NCBI GenBank assembly: GCA_029821455.1
Contig: JALGTI010000046.1
Coordinates: 1-14,342 of the forward strand
From: Candidatus Zipacnadia bacterium
Lineage (GTDB): Bacteria; Armatimonadota; Zipacnadia; Zipacnadales; Zipacnadaceae
Length of the DNA stretch: 14,342 nt
Direction: 5' to 3'
In this document: positions 1 to 6,973 of the stretch, piece after piece
Position numbering within the stretch: position 1 is the stretch's first letter
Layout: the number at the start of each line of letters is the position of its first letter
The notes under the pieces: generated by a model
The model's database searches: none
The model's input: only the letters and a program-made list of their open reading frames with translations
What the model was told of the DNA's origin: nothing
Translations under genes and position numbers: made by a program

Positions 1-471
1 GAGTTGGGCGTGCAGATTGCCGATGCGCTCGGTTACGCCCACACCCAAAGCATCATCCACCGCGACATCAAGCCCGCCAATATCATAATTGACCAGCACG
101 GCCGGCCGGTGATCACAGACTTCGGAATTGCCAAAGTCGGCGAATGCACTGGTTTGACTGCTACAGGATCCAGTATCGGCACTCCTGAGTACATGTCCCC
201 GGAACAGGCCAAAGGCAACCCAGTGGATGGGCGCTGTGATGTTTACTCACTTGGTGTGGTGCTCTATCATATGGTGAGTGGCCAGGTGCCGTTCACCGCC
301 ACTACTCCGATAGCTACTGCGATGAAGCACGTCAACGACATGCCGCGCGATCCTCGGGAATTGCGGTCGGAGTGCCCGGAGTGGCTTGCCAGTATCATTC
401 TACGAGCGCTGGCCAAAGAGCCTGTCGAGCGTTTTGGCACAGCGCAGGAGATGGCCGCCGCGCTGCGTGCT
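1..471 (+). repeat. Paralogous kinase repeat, copy 1
   Basis: The kinase C-lobe coding region aligns without gaps to 3181-3651 at a constant offset of 3180 bases. A hand alignment of the 157 codons gives 32 amino-acid differences, about 80% identity. Similarity falls off sharply after the A-A-A-L-R-A helix that ends the kinase domain. This indicates tandem gene duplication with later divergence of the linker and sensor. Confidence 0.85.
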
Positions 472-1533
472 CGTGCTCCTCAGCCGGTGCCGAATGGGAC
501 GACACACGTATCCACCAGCGCCCATCCATCGGGTGCGCGAGACGGCCAGACACCTCCAGCGTCGCCGACGGTTCAGCCGGGGCCGGCGGTTTCTCAAGCG
601 CCGTGGTCAAAGCAGGTGCAGGCGATCGTTGCCGTGGTCGCGGCAATCGGAATACTGCTCGGGCTGATGGGCGCGGTCGTAATCGTCAAGTTGTGGACCG
701 GTTCGTCGGGGTCTGCCATAGACTCCGTTCCTGTGCCGGCTTCGAGGCCGGATATAGGTGTCCCTGAAGCAATGCCTACTCATCAGGCCCATGAACCTGT
801 AGCAATGGTACCTAATGTCACGGGGGGTCCGCTCGACGACGCAAAGAACGTTCTCCAGGCGGCCGGGTTCGAGATGCGAATCGAAGACAAGCGACCGGAT
901 GAGACCATCCCCGATGGGCGTGTCATATCTCAATATCCCGACCCCAGAGAGAAACTTCCCCTCGGCCAGACAGTGTCTGTTGCTCTGAGTACCGGCCCGC
1001 CTGTGATAGCACGCGTGCCTAACGTCTTCGGATTGACGGGAGCTGAAGCCGAGACACGGCTGAGATCCGCAGGAGGCTTCAATGTCATCTACAATCCTGC
1101 GCGCTACCACGATCACTACGAGGCGGGCCGTATCATCTCCCAACATCCACCGCCTGGCACTGAGCAGGAACCCGGCGATGCGGTGTACCTCGTGGTGAGC
1201 AAAGGCGCCGCGCCACCTCCTGAACCGGAGCCGGAACCAACGCCTACGCCACAGCTAGTAGTTGGCAAATGGCAGCGTGTCGAGTTGAACGGTAAGCGGA
1301 CCTCGACCGGCCAGTTCGAGTTCTACGCAGATGGTTCGGCGGTGTACCGCGAAGGTAGCAGACGCGAGTCTCACGAATGGCAGACCTACTCAGGCTCGCG
1401 AGGCGATGTCTTGCAATTCACAAGCACGGGAAACGAATACTACGTTTCCTTTCAGAACAATGGCAATAGAATGACCTTGCGAGTAAAGAAGTCCTCTCAG
1501 AAAATGTCCGTCACCGTTCTCGAAAGGCGATAG
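1..1533 (+). CDS. PASTA Ser/Thr kinase with lipocalin-like tail, 5' partial
   Basis: This is a membrane Hanks-type Ser/Thr protein kinase; the N-lobe lies upstream of the window, so the true start is not visible. Counting the first codon as residue 1, the catalytic loop HRDIKPAN has Asp22, DFG is at 40-42, and the P+1 segment GTPEY starts at 60 and runs into MSPEQ. A Pro-rich juxtamembrane stretch leads to one membrane helix at about 208-229. Outside the membrane are two PASTA repeats (about 269-333 and 338-402), a Pro/Glu-rich linker, and a final domain of about 90 residues (419-510). That last domain has the G-K-W start and F-x-x-D-G strand typical of small lipocalin-like beta barrels; this assignment is tentative. 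PASTA domains in this family bind peptidoglycan fragments or lipid II. The C-lobe is about 80% identical to the kinase at 2848-4731. The truncation is a window edge, not a lesion. Confidence 0.95.
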   Translation, partial: ELGVQIADALGYAHTQSIIHRDIKPANIIIDQHGRPVITDFGIAKVGECTGLTATGSSIGTPEYMSPEQAKGNPVDGRCDVYSLGVVLYHMVSGQVPFTATTPIATAMKHVNDMPRDPRELRSECPEWLASIILRALAKEPVERFGTAQEMAAALRARAPQPVPNGTTHVSTSAHPSGARDGQTPPASPTVQPGPAVSQAPWSKQVQAIVAVVAAIGILLGLMGAVVIVKLWTGSSGSAIDSVPVPASRPDIGVPEAMPTHQAHEPVAMVPNVTGGPLDDAKNVLQAAGFEMRIEDKRPDETIPDGRVISQYPDPREKLPLGQTVSVALSTGPPVIARVPNVFGLTGAEAETRLRSAGGFNVIYNPARYHDHYEAGRIISQHPPPGTEQEPGDAVYLVVSKGAAPPPEPEPEPTPTPQLVVGKWQRVELNGKRTSTGQFEFYADGSAVYREGSRRESHEWQTYSGSRGDVLQFTSTGNEYYVSFQNNGNRMTLRVKKSSQKMSVTVLERR

Positions 1534-1614
1534 TGCATGAGGGACAATTCATCGCGTGTGGCTATGTCGAACAGTGGCAGCGGCTCCGGACATTTGTCAC
1601 ATTCCATCCTGCAT

Positions 1615-1623
1615 GGAGAAGAG
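1615..1623 (+). promoter_or_regulatory. Shine-Dalgarno site for the deacetylase
   Basis: GGAGAAGAG lies a few bases before the ATG at 1628. It selects that ATG over the in-frame GTG at 1556, which has no comparable site and would add 24 residues unlike a normal N terminus ahead of the membrane anchor. Confidence 0.6.
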
Positions 1624-1627
1624 CAAT

Positions 1628-2803
1628 ATGCGACATGATGACTCAGACCAGTCACAGGGCGCCCCGGACAAGCTGGCGGCGCGGCAGGACCTCGGTCCCC
1701 CGCGGCGGCGGCTGATCCTCGTGGCCGTTTTGACCGCAGCGTTTGTTATCGGCCTCTTTGGTGGGACGCGGCTGTTGCCGCGCCCAACGCAGCCTGGGGC
1801 AGAGCCGCCAAGCACAACTGATCGGCCGATAGTTGCAGAGAAGGCTCTGAGTGCCGTGCCGGGTGAGGACTTGCCCGTGCCCCAGGGGACGTGGCCTCGC
1901 TCTAGTACTCGGGCAGCGGATCCTGGAGCCGCTGTGCCGCAGCCGTCGGCCGAGAATGACCGTCGGCCCTCCGATCAGAAAGCTGCAGACGCCTCCTCGC
2001 CACCCAAATCGGAGGGTACGCCCGAGAAGACCAGGAAAGCGCCGTCAGCCGATGCAACCGCCCCCTATACTCAGCCCACCTCCGCGACCAAGCCAGACTC
2101 TGCCGTCCCTTCTGGCCCTGGTGGCGCGGGGAGGCCATCGGTGGCATATCCTCCTTCGGCCCTGGATGTCGTGGGGGGCCACGCGAGCTGGCAGGTGCTG
2201 AAACGCGTCCCAAGCCAGAAGCATCTGGCTAGTTTGACTATTGATCTGGGCGATACGGCCACACGCGACTCAGTGCAAGCGATAATCCACTGGCTGGACA
2301 CCAAGGGTATCCGCTGCACGTGGTTTGTCACTGGGTGGTTCGTTGAGAATTTCCCTGACCTGGTTGCTGAGATGTACGGCAGGGGTGATGACCTAGGCAA
2401 TCACACCGACACCCATCCATGGTGCACTAAGATATCCCGCCAACGCCTCATCGAAGAGCTTACGACTGTCGAGCAATTGCTCGCCCAGCATGACCTTGCC
2501 GTGTCCAGTCCCAAATACTGGAGGCCGCCTTATGGGGACTACAATGACCGCGTTGTCGAAACTGCGAAGTCACTTGGTTACAGGACGGCTATGTGGGCCG
2601 CAACCAGCGAAGATTGGGACTTATCCACAAATCCACACTCCGCCGCTAACAGAATAATCTCCCGCGTAAAGCCTGGGACGATAATTCTCACCCATGCCAC
2701 AGACGTATCCAAGGAGATGATACCAGAGGTGGTTGATGTATTGTACGCCGAGGGCTATCAGATCGTGCCCTTGCGCGTATTGGTCAGTGACGCAGGCGGT
2801 TAA
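1628..2803 (+). CDS. Membrane-anchored polysaccharide deacetylase (NodB fold)
   Basis: The 391-residue protein belongs to carbohydrate esterase family 4, which removes N-acetyl groups from peptidoglycan, chitin or related glycans with a bound metal. A short basic cytoplasmic end precedes a membrane helix at 29-46. A long Pro/Ser/Ala/Lys-rich spacer (about 50-185) follows, and the NodB domain occupies about 200-385. Visible motifs are motif 1 T-I-D-L-G (base Asp206), metal-binding H-T-D-T-H (His259, His263), R-P-P-Y-G (299-303), a D-W-D segment, and L-T-H (His356). Motif 1 departs from the usual TFDDG because Leu207 replaces the second, metal-binding Asp. The start at 1628 is chosen from the upstream ribosome site. 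The gene lies between two PASTA kinases, 44 bases before the second, which fits modification of the cell wall that those kinases may sense. The substrate cannot be read from sequence. Confidence 0.9.
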   Translation: MRHDDSDQSQGAPDKLAARQDLGPPRRRLILVAVLTAAFVIGLFGGTRLLPRPTQPGAEPPSTTDRPIVAEKALSAVPGEDLPVPQGTWPRSSTRAADPGAAVPQPSAENDRRPSDQKAADASSPPKSEGTPEKTRKAPSADATAPYTQPTSATKPDSAVPSGPGGAGRPSVAYPPSALDVVGGHASWQVLKRVPSQKHLASLTIDLGDTATRDSVQAIIHWLDTKGIRCTWFVTGWFVENFPDLVAEMYGRGDDLGNHTDTHPWCTKISRQRLIEELTTVEQLLAQHDLAVSSPKYWRPPYGDYNDRVVETAKSLGYRTAMWAATSEDWDLSTNPHSAANRIISRVKPGTIILTHATDVSKEMIPEVVDVLYAEGYQIVPLRVLVSDAGG

Positions 2804-2847
2804 GGAAACTGAGGAGGCTAGGAGCAGCAGAAGTTACGGAGGCAAGC

Positions 2848-4731
2848 ATGGTTGGCGCGACTCTCGGAGGATTTGAAATACTGGAAGAGATCGGGCGAGG
2901 CGGGATGGGCATTGTCTATAAGGCCCGTCAAACTTCGCTGAACCGTGCGGTTGCGCTGAAGGTCCTGCCCCCTGAGTTGGCCCACAGTCCCACGGCGGCT
3001 GAGCGCTTTTCCCACGAAGCCCACAACATGGCCCGTCTCAGCCATCCTAACATCGTCAAAGTCTATGAGGTCGGCGAACAAGATGGCATCCATTACTTCG
3101 CGATGGAGTACGTCGAAGGTAAAGGAACTCTGCGCGATGTAATTGAGCGTGAAGGGCCCATGTCGTCGGAACGTGCTGCTGAGATAGGGGCCCAGGTTGC
3201 CGACGGCCTTGGTTACGCCCACAGCCAGGGCGTTATCCACCGCGACGTAAAACCTGCTAACATCATGATCGACCAGCACGGGCAGGCAGTAGTCACTGAC
3301 TTCGGGATCGCCAAGGTTGACGAAGTTAGCGGCCTGACCGCGACCGGCGTGACCATAGGGGCTCCGGAATACATGTCGCCCGAGCAGGTCAAGGGCAATC
3401 CTATCGACGGCCGCTCGGACATCTATTCGCTGGGGGTCACTCTGTATGAGATGGTCTCCGGACGCGTACCATTTGTCGCGACAACGCCGATAGCACTAGC
3501 GATGAAGCATGTCAACGAATTCCCACATGATCCCCGGGAGTTGCGGCCCGAATGTCCGGAATGGCTAGCCAGTATCATCCTGCGAGCCCTCGCCAAGGAG
3601 CCTGCGGAGCGATTCGGCACAGCCCAGGAAATGGCGGCTGCCCTGCGCGCTGCCAAGCCAGTGACCGCGCCGACGATGCAAGTGCCAGTCGGCGGATATC
3701 CGCATGCAGCCGCCCATCCGCCGGTGGCGGGGGTGCCAGCTCTGACTGTCCCACCACGGCCAGATCGTAAGTGGGCGATCGCGGCCGTGGCATCAGCAAT
3801 TGTTATAGTAGGAGCCCTCATGGCCATAGTATGGCTCGTGCAGAGCCCGGTGAGCAAACCACCAGAACCCCCGCCGCCCCCAGCCCCCGAGGGCGGCTCT
3901 TCTCCCCCTGCTGTGGCTACCGCTATGGTGCGGGATATGACTGGTCTGGAGGCCACGGACGCTGCGCGGCGATTGAAGAGTGCCGGAAACTTTGCAGTGT
4001 CTTTCGATCCACCGGAATACAGCGATATCCATGCAGAGGGTGCAGTGATATCGCAGCGTCCCCCAGCAGGCGTCCAACTGCGGCGTGGTAACACCGTTCG
4101 CTTGGTCAAGAGCCTGGGGCCAGAGCCTCGCGCATCCTCTCCAACTAGTTCAAACATCATAGTAGATCGCTTTGACAGCACTCCTATTCGTTCCGACTGG
4201 CGCATCCAGCAAGGTGTGAAGACGCTGACGGTCCGCCCACAGGGCGGGGCCTTAGTCATAGAGGGCGTAACCAGTGGCGCTAGATGGAACCGCGAAACGG
4301 GCTTGGAGATGGGTCCATTTGCTGCTTCTACGTGCGAGGTTGAGGTACGCTTCCGTGATGAGAGCGCCGATATTCTGCGAACTGTCGGCCTGGCGCTTCT
4401 GGATGATAACCACCCTAATTTCCCTGACCGCTTTGCCGTAGAATACGCCGCTGACGAAAGCTCGGCTTATCGGATGGCAAGGACCGTGGCAAAAAAGTGG
4501 AAATCCTGGCGCGGGCTCGGCCTATTCGGCGATGAGCACCGAAGTTACCACACCTTACGTGTTCGCTACGATGCTGGTAACGGTAGTGGAACCGGCTGGG
4601 TTGACGGCATGCTTGTCGGTAGCAAGGATATCAGGTTGTCGAGCATCAAGGCCCGAATGTACGTGTCCACAGCCACTGACGGGGTGAAGATAGAGGTGTA
4701 CTTCGACGATTTCAGGCTCAGACTTCACTAA
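2848..4731 (+). CDS. PASTA Ser/Thr kinase with concanavalin-like tail
   Basis: This is a complete 627-residue transmembrane Ser/Thr kinase. The Gly-rich loop G-R-G-G-M-G is at 16-21, the ATP-anchoring Lys is 38, the helix C Glu is 57, HRD is at 131-133, DFG at 151-153, and MSPEQ follows the P+1 loop. A Pro-rich linker leads to a membrane helix at about 310-332. Outside are one PASTA repeat (about 358-425), most like the second PASTA of the upstream kinase, and a beta-rich domain of about 190 residues (436-627) starting D-R-F-D and ending F-D-D-F. That pattern resembles concanavalin A-like/DUF1080-type sandwiches, which often bind carbohydrate. An oddity is the P+1 loop, which reads GAPEY with Ala172 where the neighbour and most family members have Thr. 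GGAGG at 2838-2842 supports the ATG at 2848. It sits between deacetylase and muramidase genes, consistent with a wall-sensing role (inference). Confidence 0.97.
   Translation: MVGATLGGFEILEEIGRGGMGIVYKARQTSLNRAVALKVLPPELAHSPTAAERFSHEAHNMARLSHPNIVKVYEVGEQDGIHYFAMEYVEGKGTLRDVIEREGPMSSERAAEIGAQVADGLGYAHSQGVIHRDVKPANIMIDQHGQAVVTDFGIAKVDEVSGLTATGVTIGAPEYMSPEQVKGNPIDGRSDIYSLGVTLYEMVSGRVPFVATTPIALAMKHVNEFPHDPRELRPECPEWLASIILRALAKEPAERFGTAQEMAAALRAAKPVTAPTMQVPVGGYPHAAAHPPVAGVPALTVPPRPDRKWAIAAVASAIVIVGALMAIVWLVQSPVSKPPEPPPPPAPEGGSSPPAVATAMVRDMTGLEATDAARRLKSAGNFAVSFDPPEYSDIHAEGAVISQRPPAGVQLRRGNTVRLVKSLGPEPRASSPTSSNIIVDRFDSTPIRSDWRIQQGVKTLTVRPQGGALVIEGVTSGARWNRETGLEMGPFAASTCEVEVRFRDESADILRTVGLALLDDNHPNFPDRFAVEYAADESSAYRMARTVAKKWKSWRGLGLFGDEHRSYHTLRVRYDAGNGSGTGWVDGMLVGSKDIRLSSIKARMYVSTATDGVKIEVYFDDFRLRLH
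3181..3651 (+). repeat. Paralogous kinase repeat, copy 2
   Basis: This is the partner of the segment at 1-471. Because the upstream kinase is cut by the window, the full repeat probably extends over both N-lobes. Confidence 0.85.
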
Positions 4732-4752
4732 AGCCGAAAGTGACTTGACACC

Positions 4753-6117
4753 ATGATCGGCGGGCAAAGCAAACCGTCTGCAGTCTTGATTGGCGTGTTA
4801 GTGCTATTGCTGGCCGGTGCAGTCTGGTGGCGGTACAGCCGGACGGTAGATACCACAACTGAGGCGGCCAACCCCGCTCCCAAGGCGGAGATATCGGGCG
4901 CGCCTCCGCAACAGCAGAGGCAGCCTTACGTGGAGAACAAAGAGATAGTACCAGGAATCGAAGTCCTACTCTCCCAGCAAAAGGGCTTGCTCGCAGGGAA
5001 GCGGTGCGGCCTTATCACGAACACGAGTGCCGTAACCCGCCAAGGTGTGCTTTCAATGGACGCTCTCTTCGCCGATAAGGACGTCAATTTGGTGGCATTG
5101 TTTGCCCCGGAGCACGGCCTACGACAAGAGTACCAGACAAGCCGAGTCCGCGACACCCGCGACCCGCAGAAGAAGATCCCGGTGCATAGCTTATACGGCA
5201 AGACCCTAAAGCCCAGTAGCGAGCAACTTCAGAACATTGATGTGCTGATATTCGACATTCAGGATGTGGGGATGCGGTTCTACACCTACATCTGGACCCT
5301 TTCCCTGGCAATGGAAGCCGCAGCGGAAGAGGAGATTGAGTTCGTTGTACTTGACAGGCCTAATCCTCTGGGTGGCTTAGTCGTAGAAGGGCCTGTACTG
5401 GCCGAAAGGTTCAGCTCATTTGTCGGACGCTATCCCATTCCGACTAGGCACGGCATGACGGTCGCAGAGCTTGCCTTGCTGTTCAATGACCAGTTTATGC
5501 CCAAGCCCGTCCATCTGCACGTTGTGAAGATGAGAGGGTGGACGCGGGATATGTGGTTTGACAATACGGATTTCCCTTGGCGCAAACCATCGCCCGGCAT
5601 TTACACTCTCAACACTGCTATAGCCTACGGTGCAACGTGCTTTTTCGAAGGCACAAATGTCTCGGAAGGACGAGGAACCGATACGCCGTTCGAGCTCGTA
5701 GGAGCTCCCTGGATCGATGGGAAGCTGTTAGCGCAGAAGCTAAATGCACTGGATTTGCCCGGAGTTGAATTTGAGGCCGCGGAATTCAGGCCCAAATGGT
5801 CGAAACACAAGGGGGCCAAGTGTGAGGGGGTATTCCTTCACGTTGTGGCCCGTGCCAAGTACCGCTGCGTGCTCACAGGCACAGCCATGCTTTGTGAGAT
5901 TCACCGCCAGTGGCGCCAGCATCTGCGCTGGACTCAAGGCAACTTCATTGATCTATTGGCCGGCACGGATGAACTGCGCAAATCAGTGACTGCCAGAGTA
6001 CCGTCTTTTGATATATTGGCATCTTGGGAACAGCCAACCGAGCAATTCAAGCGTCTCCGAAGCAGGTATTTGCTGTACCCGGAACGAACCAACCAATACC
6101 AAGAAGGTGCAGGCTGA
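4753..6117 (+). CDS. Membrane-anchored NamZ-type exo-N-acetylmuramidase (DUF1343, GH171)
   Basis: The 454-residue protein has an N-terminal signal anchor (helix about 9-26), a short linker, and a complete DUF1343 domain from about 55 to 445. Signature blocks include A-P-E-H-G (Glu120, His121), F-D-I-Q-D-V-G-M-R-F-Y-T-Y from 167, D-R-P-N-P-L-G-G at 201-208, and E-G-T-N-V-S-E-G-R-G-T at 299-309. The characterised member, NamZ of Bacillus subtilis, removes N-acetylmuramic acid from the non-reducing end of peptidoglycan fragments (family GH171). The protein should act outside the membrane. Its start is 21 bases after the kinase stop and has only a weak ribosome site, so translation may be coupled to the kinase. 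The pairing with PASTA kinases and a deacetylase suggests processing of wall fragments near their sensors; this is inferred from context only. Confidence 0.92.
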   Translation: MIGGQSKPSAVLIGVLVLLLAGAVWWRYSRTVDTTTEAANPAPKAEISGAPPQQQRQPYVENKEIVPGIEVLLSQQKGLLAGKRCGLITNTSAVTRQGVLSMDALFADKDVNLVALFAPEHGLRQEYQTSRVRDTRDPQKKIPVHSLYGKTLKPSSEQLQNIDVLIFDIQDVGMRFYTYIWTLSLAMEAAAEEEIEFVVLDRPNPLGGLVVEGPVLAERFSSFVGRYPIPTRHGMTVAELALLFNDQFMPKPVHLHVVKMRGWTRDMWFDNTDFPWRKPSPGIYTLNTAIAYGATCFFEGTNVSEGRGTDTPFELVGAPWIDGKLLAQKLNALDLPGVEFEAAEFRPKWSKHKGAKCEGVFLHVVARAKYRCVLTGTAMLCEIHRQWRQHLRWTQGNFIDLLAGTDELRKSVTARVPSFDILASWEQPTEQFKRLRSRYLLYPERTNQYQEGAG

Positions 6118-6186
6118 TAGCGTGTTGGGCGGCCCATCATCGCTATAGTAAGGCGCATTGTCCAACAATGTGAAGGTGCAAGAAGA

Positions 6187-6861
6187 GTGCCCTGGCTTAT
6201 GCAGCTTCCAGGTCAACAACGGACTCTGAATGATGGCAGTTACATCATTGGCCGCGACCCGGGCTGCAATATTGTCATCAATGATATGACGGTATCTGGC
6301 CGACACGCTCAATTGACCATCAACGGCCGTGACGCTCGCTTGTTCGATCTGGGCAGTCGCAATGGCACCACAGTTGCCGGGCAGAGACTTCAGACCGGCA
6401 TAGCCATCCCCCTTCCTGAGTCGGCAATGGTGACGTTTGGGACCTTCTCAACCACGTTCACATTTTCTACAGGCCCCGTTGGCGGCACGGTTCAGGCCCC
6501 GGGCCAGCCGAGCAGTGCGCTCCAGGCTGCGCCTGTGTCTCCGGGCTACTCGCCACAAGCACCAGCGCGGCAAAACCAACCTATTGGTGCTCCACAACAA
6601 GTCGTTGACGGCCTCCCGTACAAGAGCTACCATGGAACTGCAGTGCTGGTACTGGTGCTGTACTGGGTCCTCTATCTACCAGGACTGATCGCAAACATAG
6701 TTTTCATACATGACGCCAACAATTACCGGCGACGGACAGGACAGACAGCCGAAGGTATTGGATGCCTATGGGCGCTCTTGTGGTTCTTTCTATTGGGGCC
6801 ACTCTGTATTGGCGCGGTATTGGCATTTGCAGTGTTCGTTCTCGGAATATCAACATTATGA
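6187..6861 (+). CDS. FHA-domain membrane protein
   Basis: This 224-residue protein has an N-terminal FHA domain (about 1-98) with all usual phosphothreonine-binding positions: G22-R23, S37 and H40 in V-S-G-R-H, and N59-G60 in S-R-N-G-T. A Pro/Gln/Ala linker (about 100-140) leads to a hydrophobic C-terminal part. One membrane helix lies at about 152-175, then a short polar loop with N-N-Y-R-R-R and G-Q-T, and a second hydrophobic stretch from about 192 to 222, long enough for one or two passes. No signal peptide is seen, so the FHA domain should be cytoplasmic and tethered to the membrane. The GTG start is preferred because GAAGGTG at 6172-6178 lies 8 bases upstream; the in-frame ATG at 6199 has no good site. 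It probably docks phosphorylated kinases or partners at the membrane (inference). The C-terminal membrane family is not one I can name. Confidence 0.88.
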   Translation: MPWLMQLPGQQRTLNDGSYIIGRDPGCNIVINDMTVSGRHAQLTINGRDARLFDLGSRNGTTVAGQRLQTGIAIPLPESAMVTFGTFSTTFTFSTGPVGGTVQAPGQPSSALQAAPVSPGYSPQAPARQNQPIGAPQQVVDGLPYKSYHGTAVLVLVLYWVLYLPGLIANIVFIHDANNYRRRTGQTAEGIGCLWALLWFFLLGPLCIGAVLAFAVFVLGISTL

Positions 6862-6960
6862 CCGAAAACAGTGGCCTGCGTGGGAGGCCTGGACGTCGCG
6901 GTAAGGCGCATAATACGGCCATACGGAACTGTTATCTGTTAACGTCTATCAATAGAATGA

Positions 6961-6968
6961 AGGAGGAA
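6961..6968 (+). promoter_or_regulatory. Strong Shine-Dalgarno site
   Basis: AGGAGGAA lies just before the ATG at 6974. It is the closest match in the window to the 16S anti-SD consensus and suggests efficient translation of the twin-FHA protein. Confidence 0.65.
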
Positions 6969-6973
6969 GAAAG

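Noticed and set aside
1..1533. First kinase as a truncated pseudogene lacking its N-lobe
   Set aside because: The reading frame is open through the first base of the window, so the missing part is outside the window rather than lost.
3423..4259. A 278-codon open frame on the reverse strand
   Set aside because: It is antisense to the second kinase and rich in Arg, Ala and Gly as expected from GC-rich antisense frames; no domain is visible.
6144..6149. TATAGT as a -10 promoter element before the FHA gene
   Set aside because: No acceptable -35 sequence is found 15 to 19 bases upstream.
6156..6170. Hairpin CATTGT-CCA-ACAATG before the GTG at 6187
   Set aside because: The stem is 6 bases and A/T-rich. 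It could affect translation, but nothing else supports a regulatory role.
6873..6889. Hairpin GGCCT/AGGCC just after the FHA membrane protein stop, considered as a terminator
   Set aside because: The stem is only 5 bases with a 7-base loop and no T tract follows.
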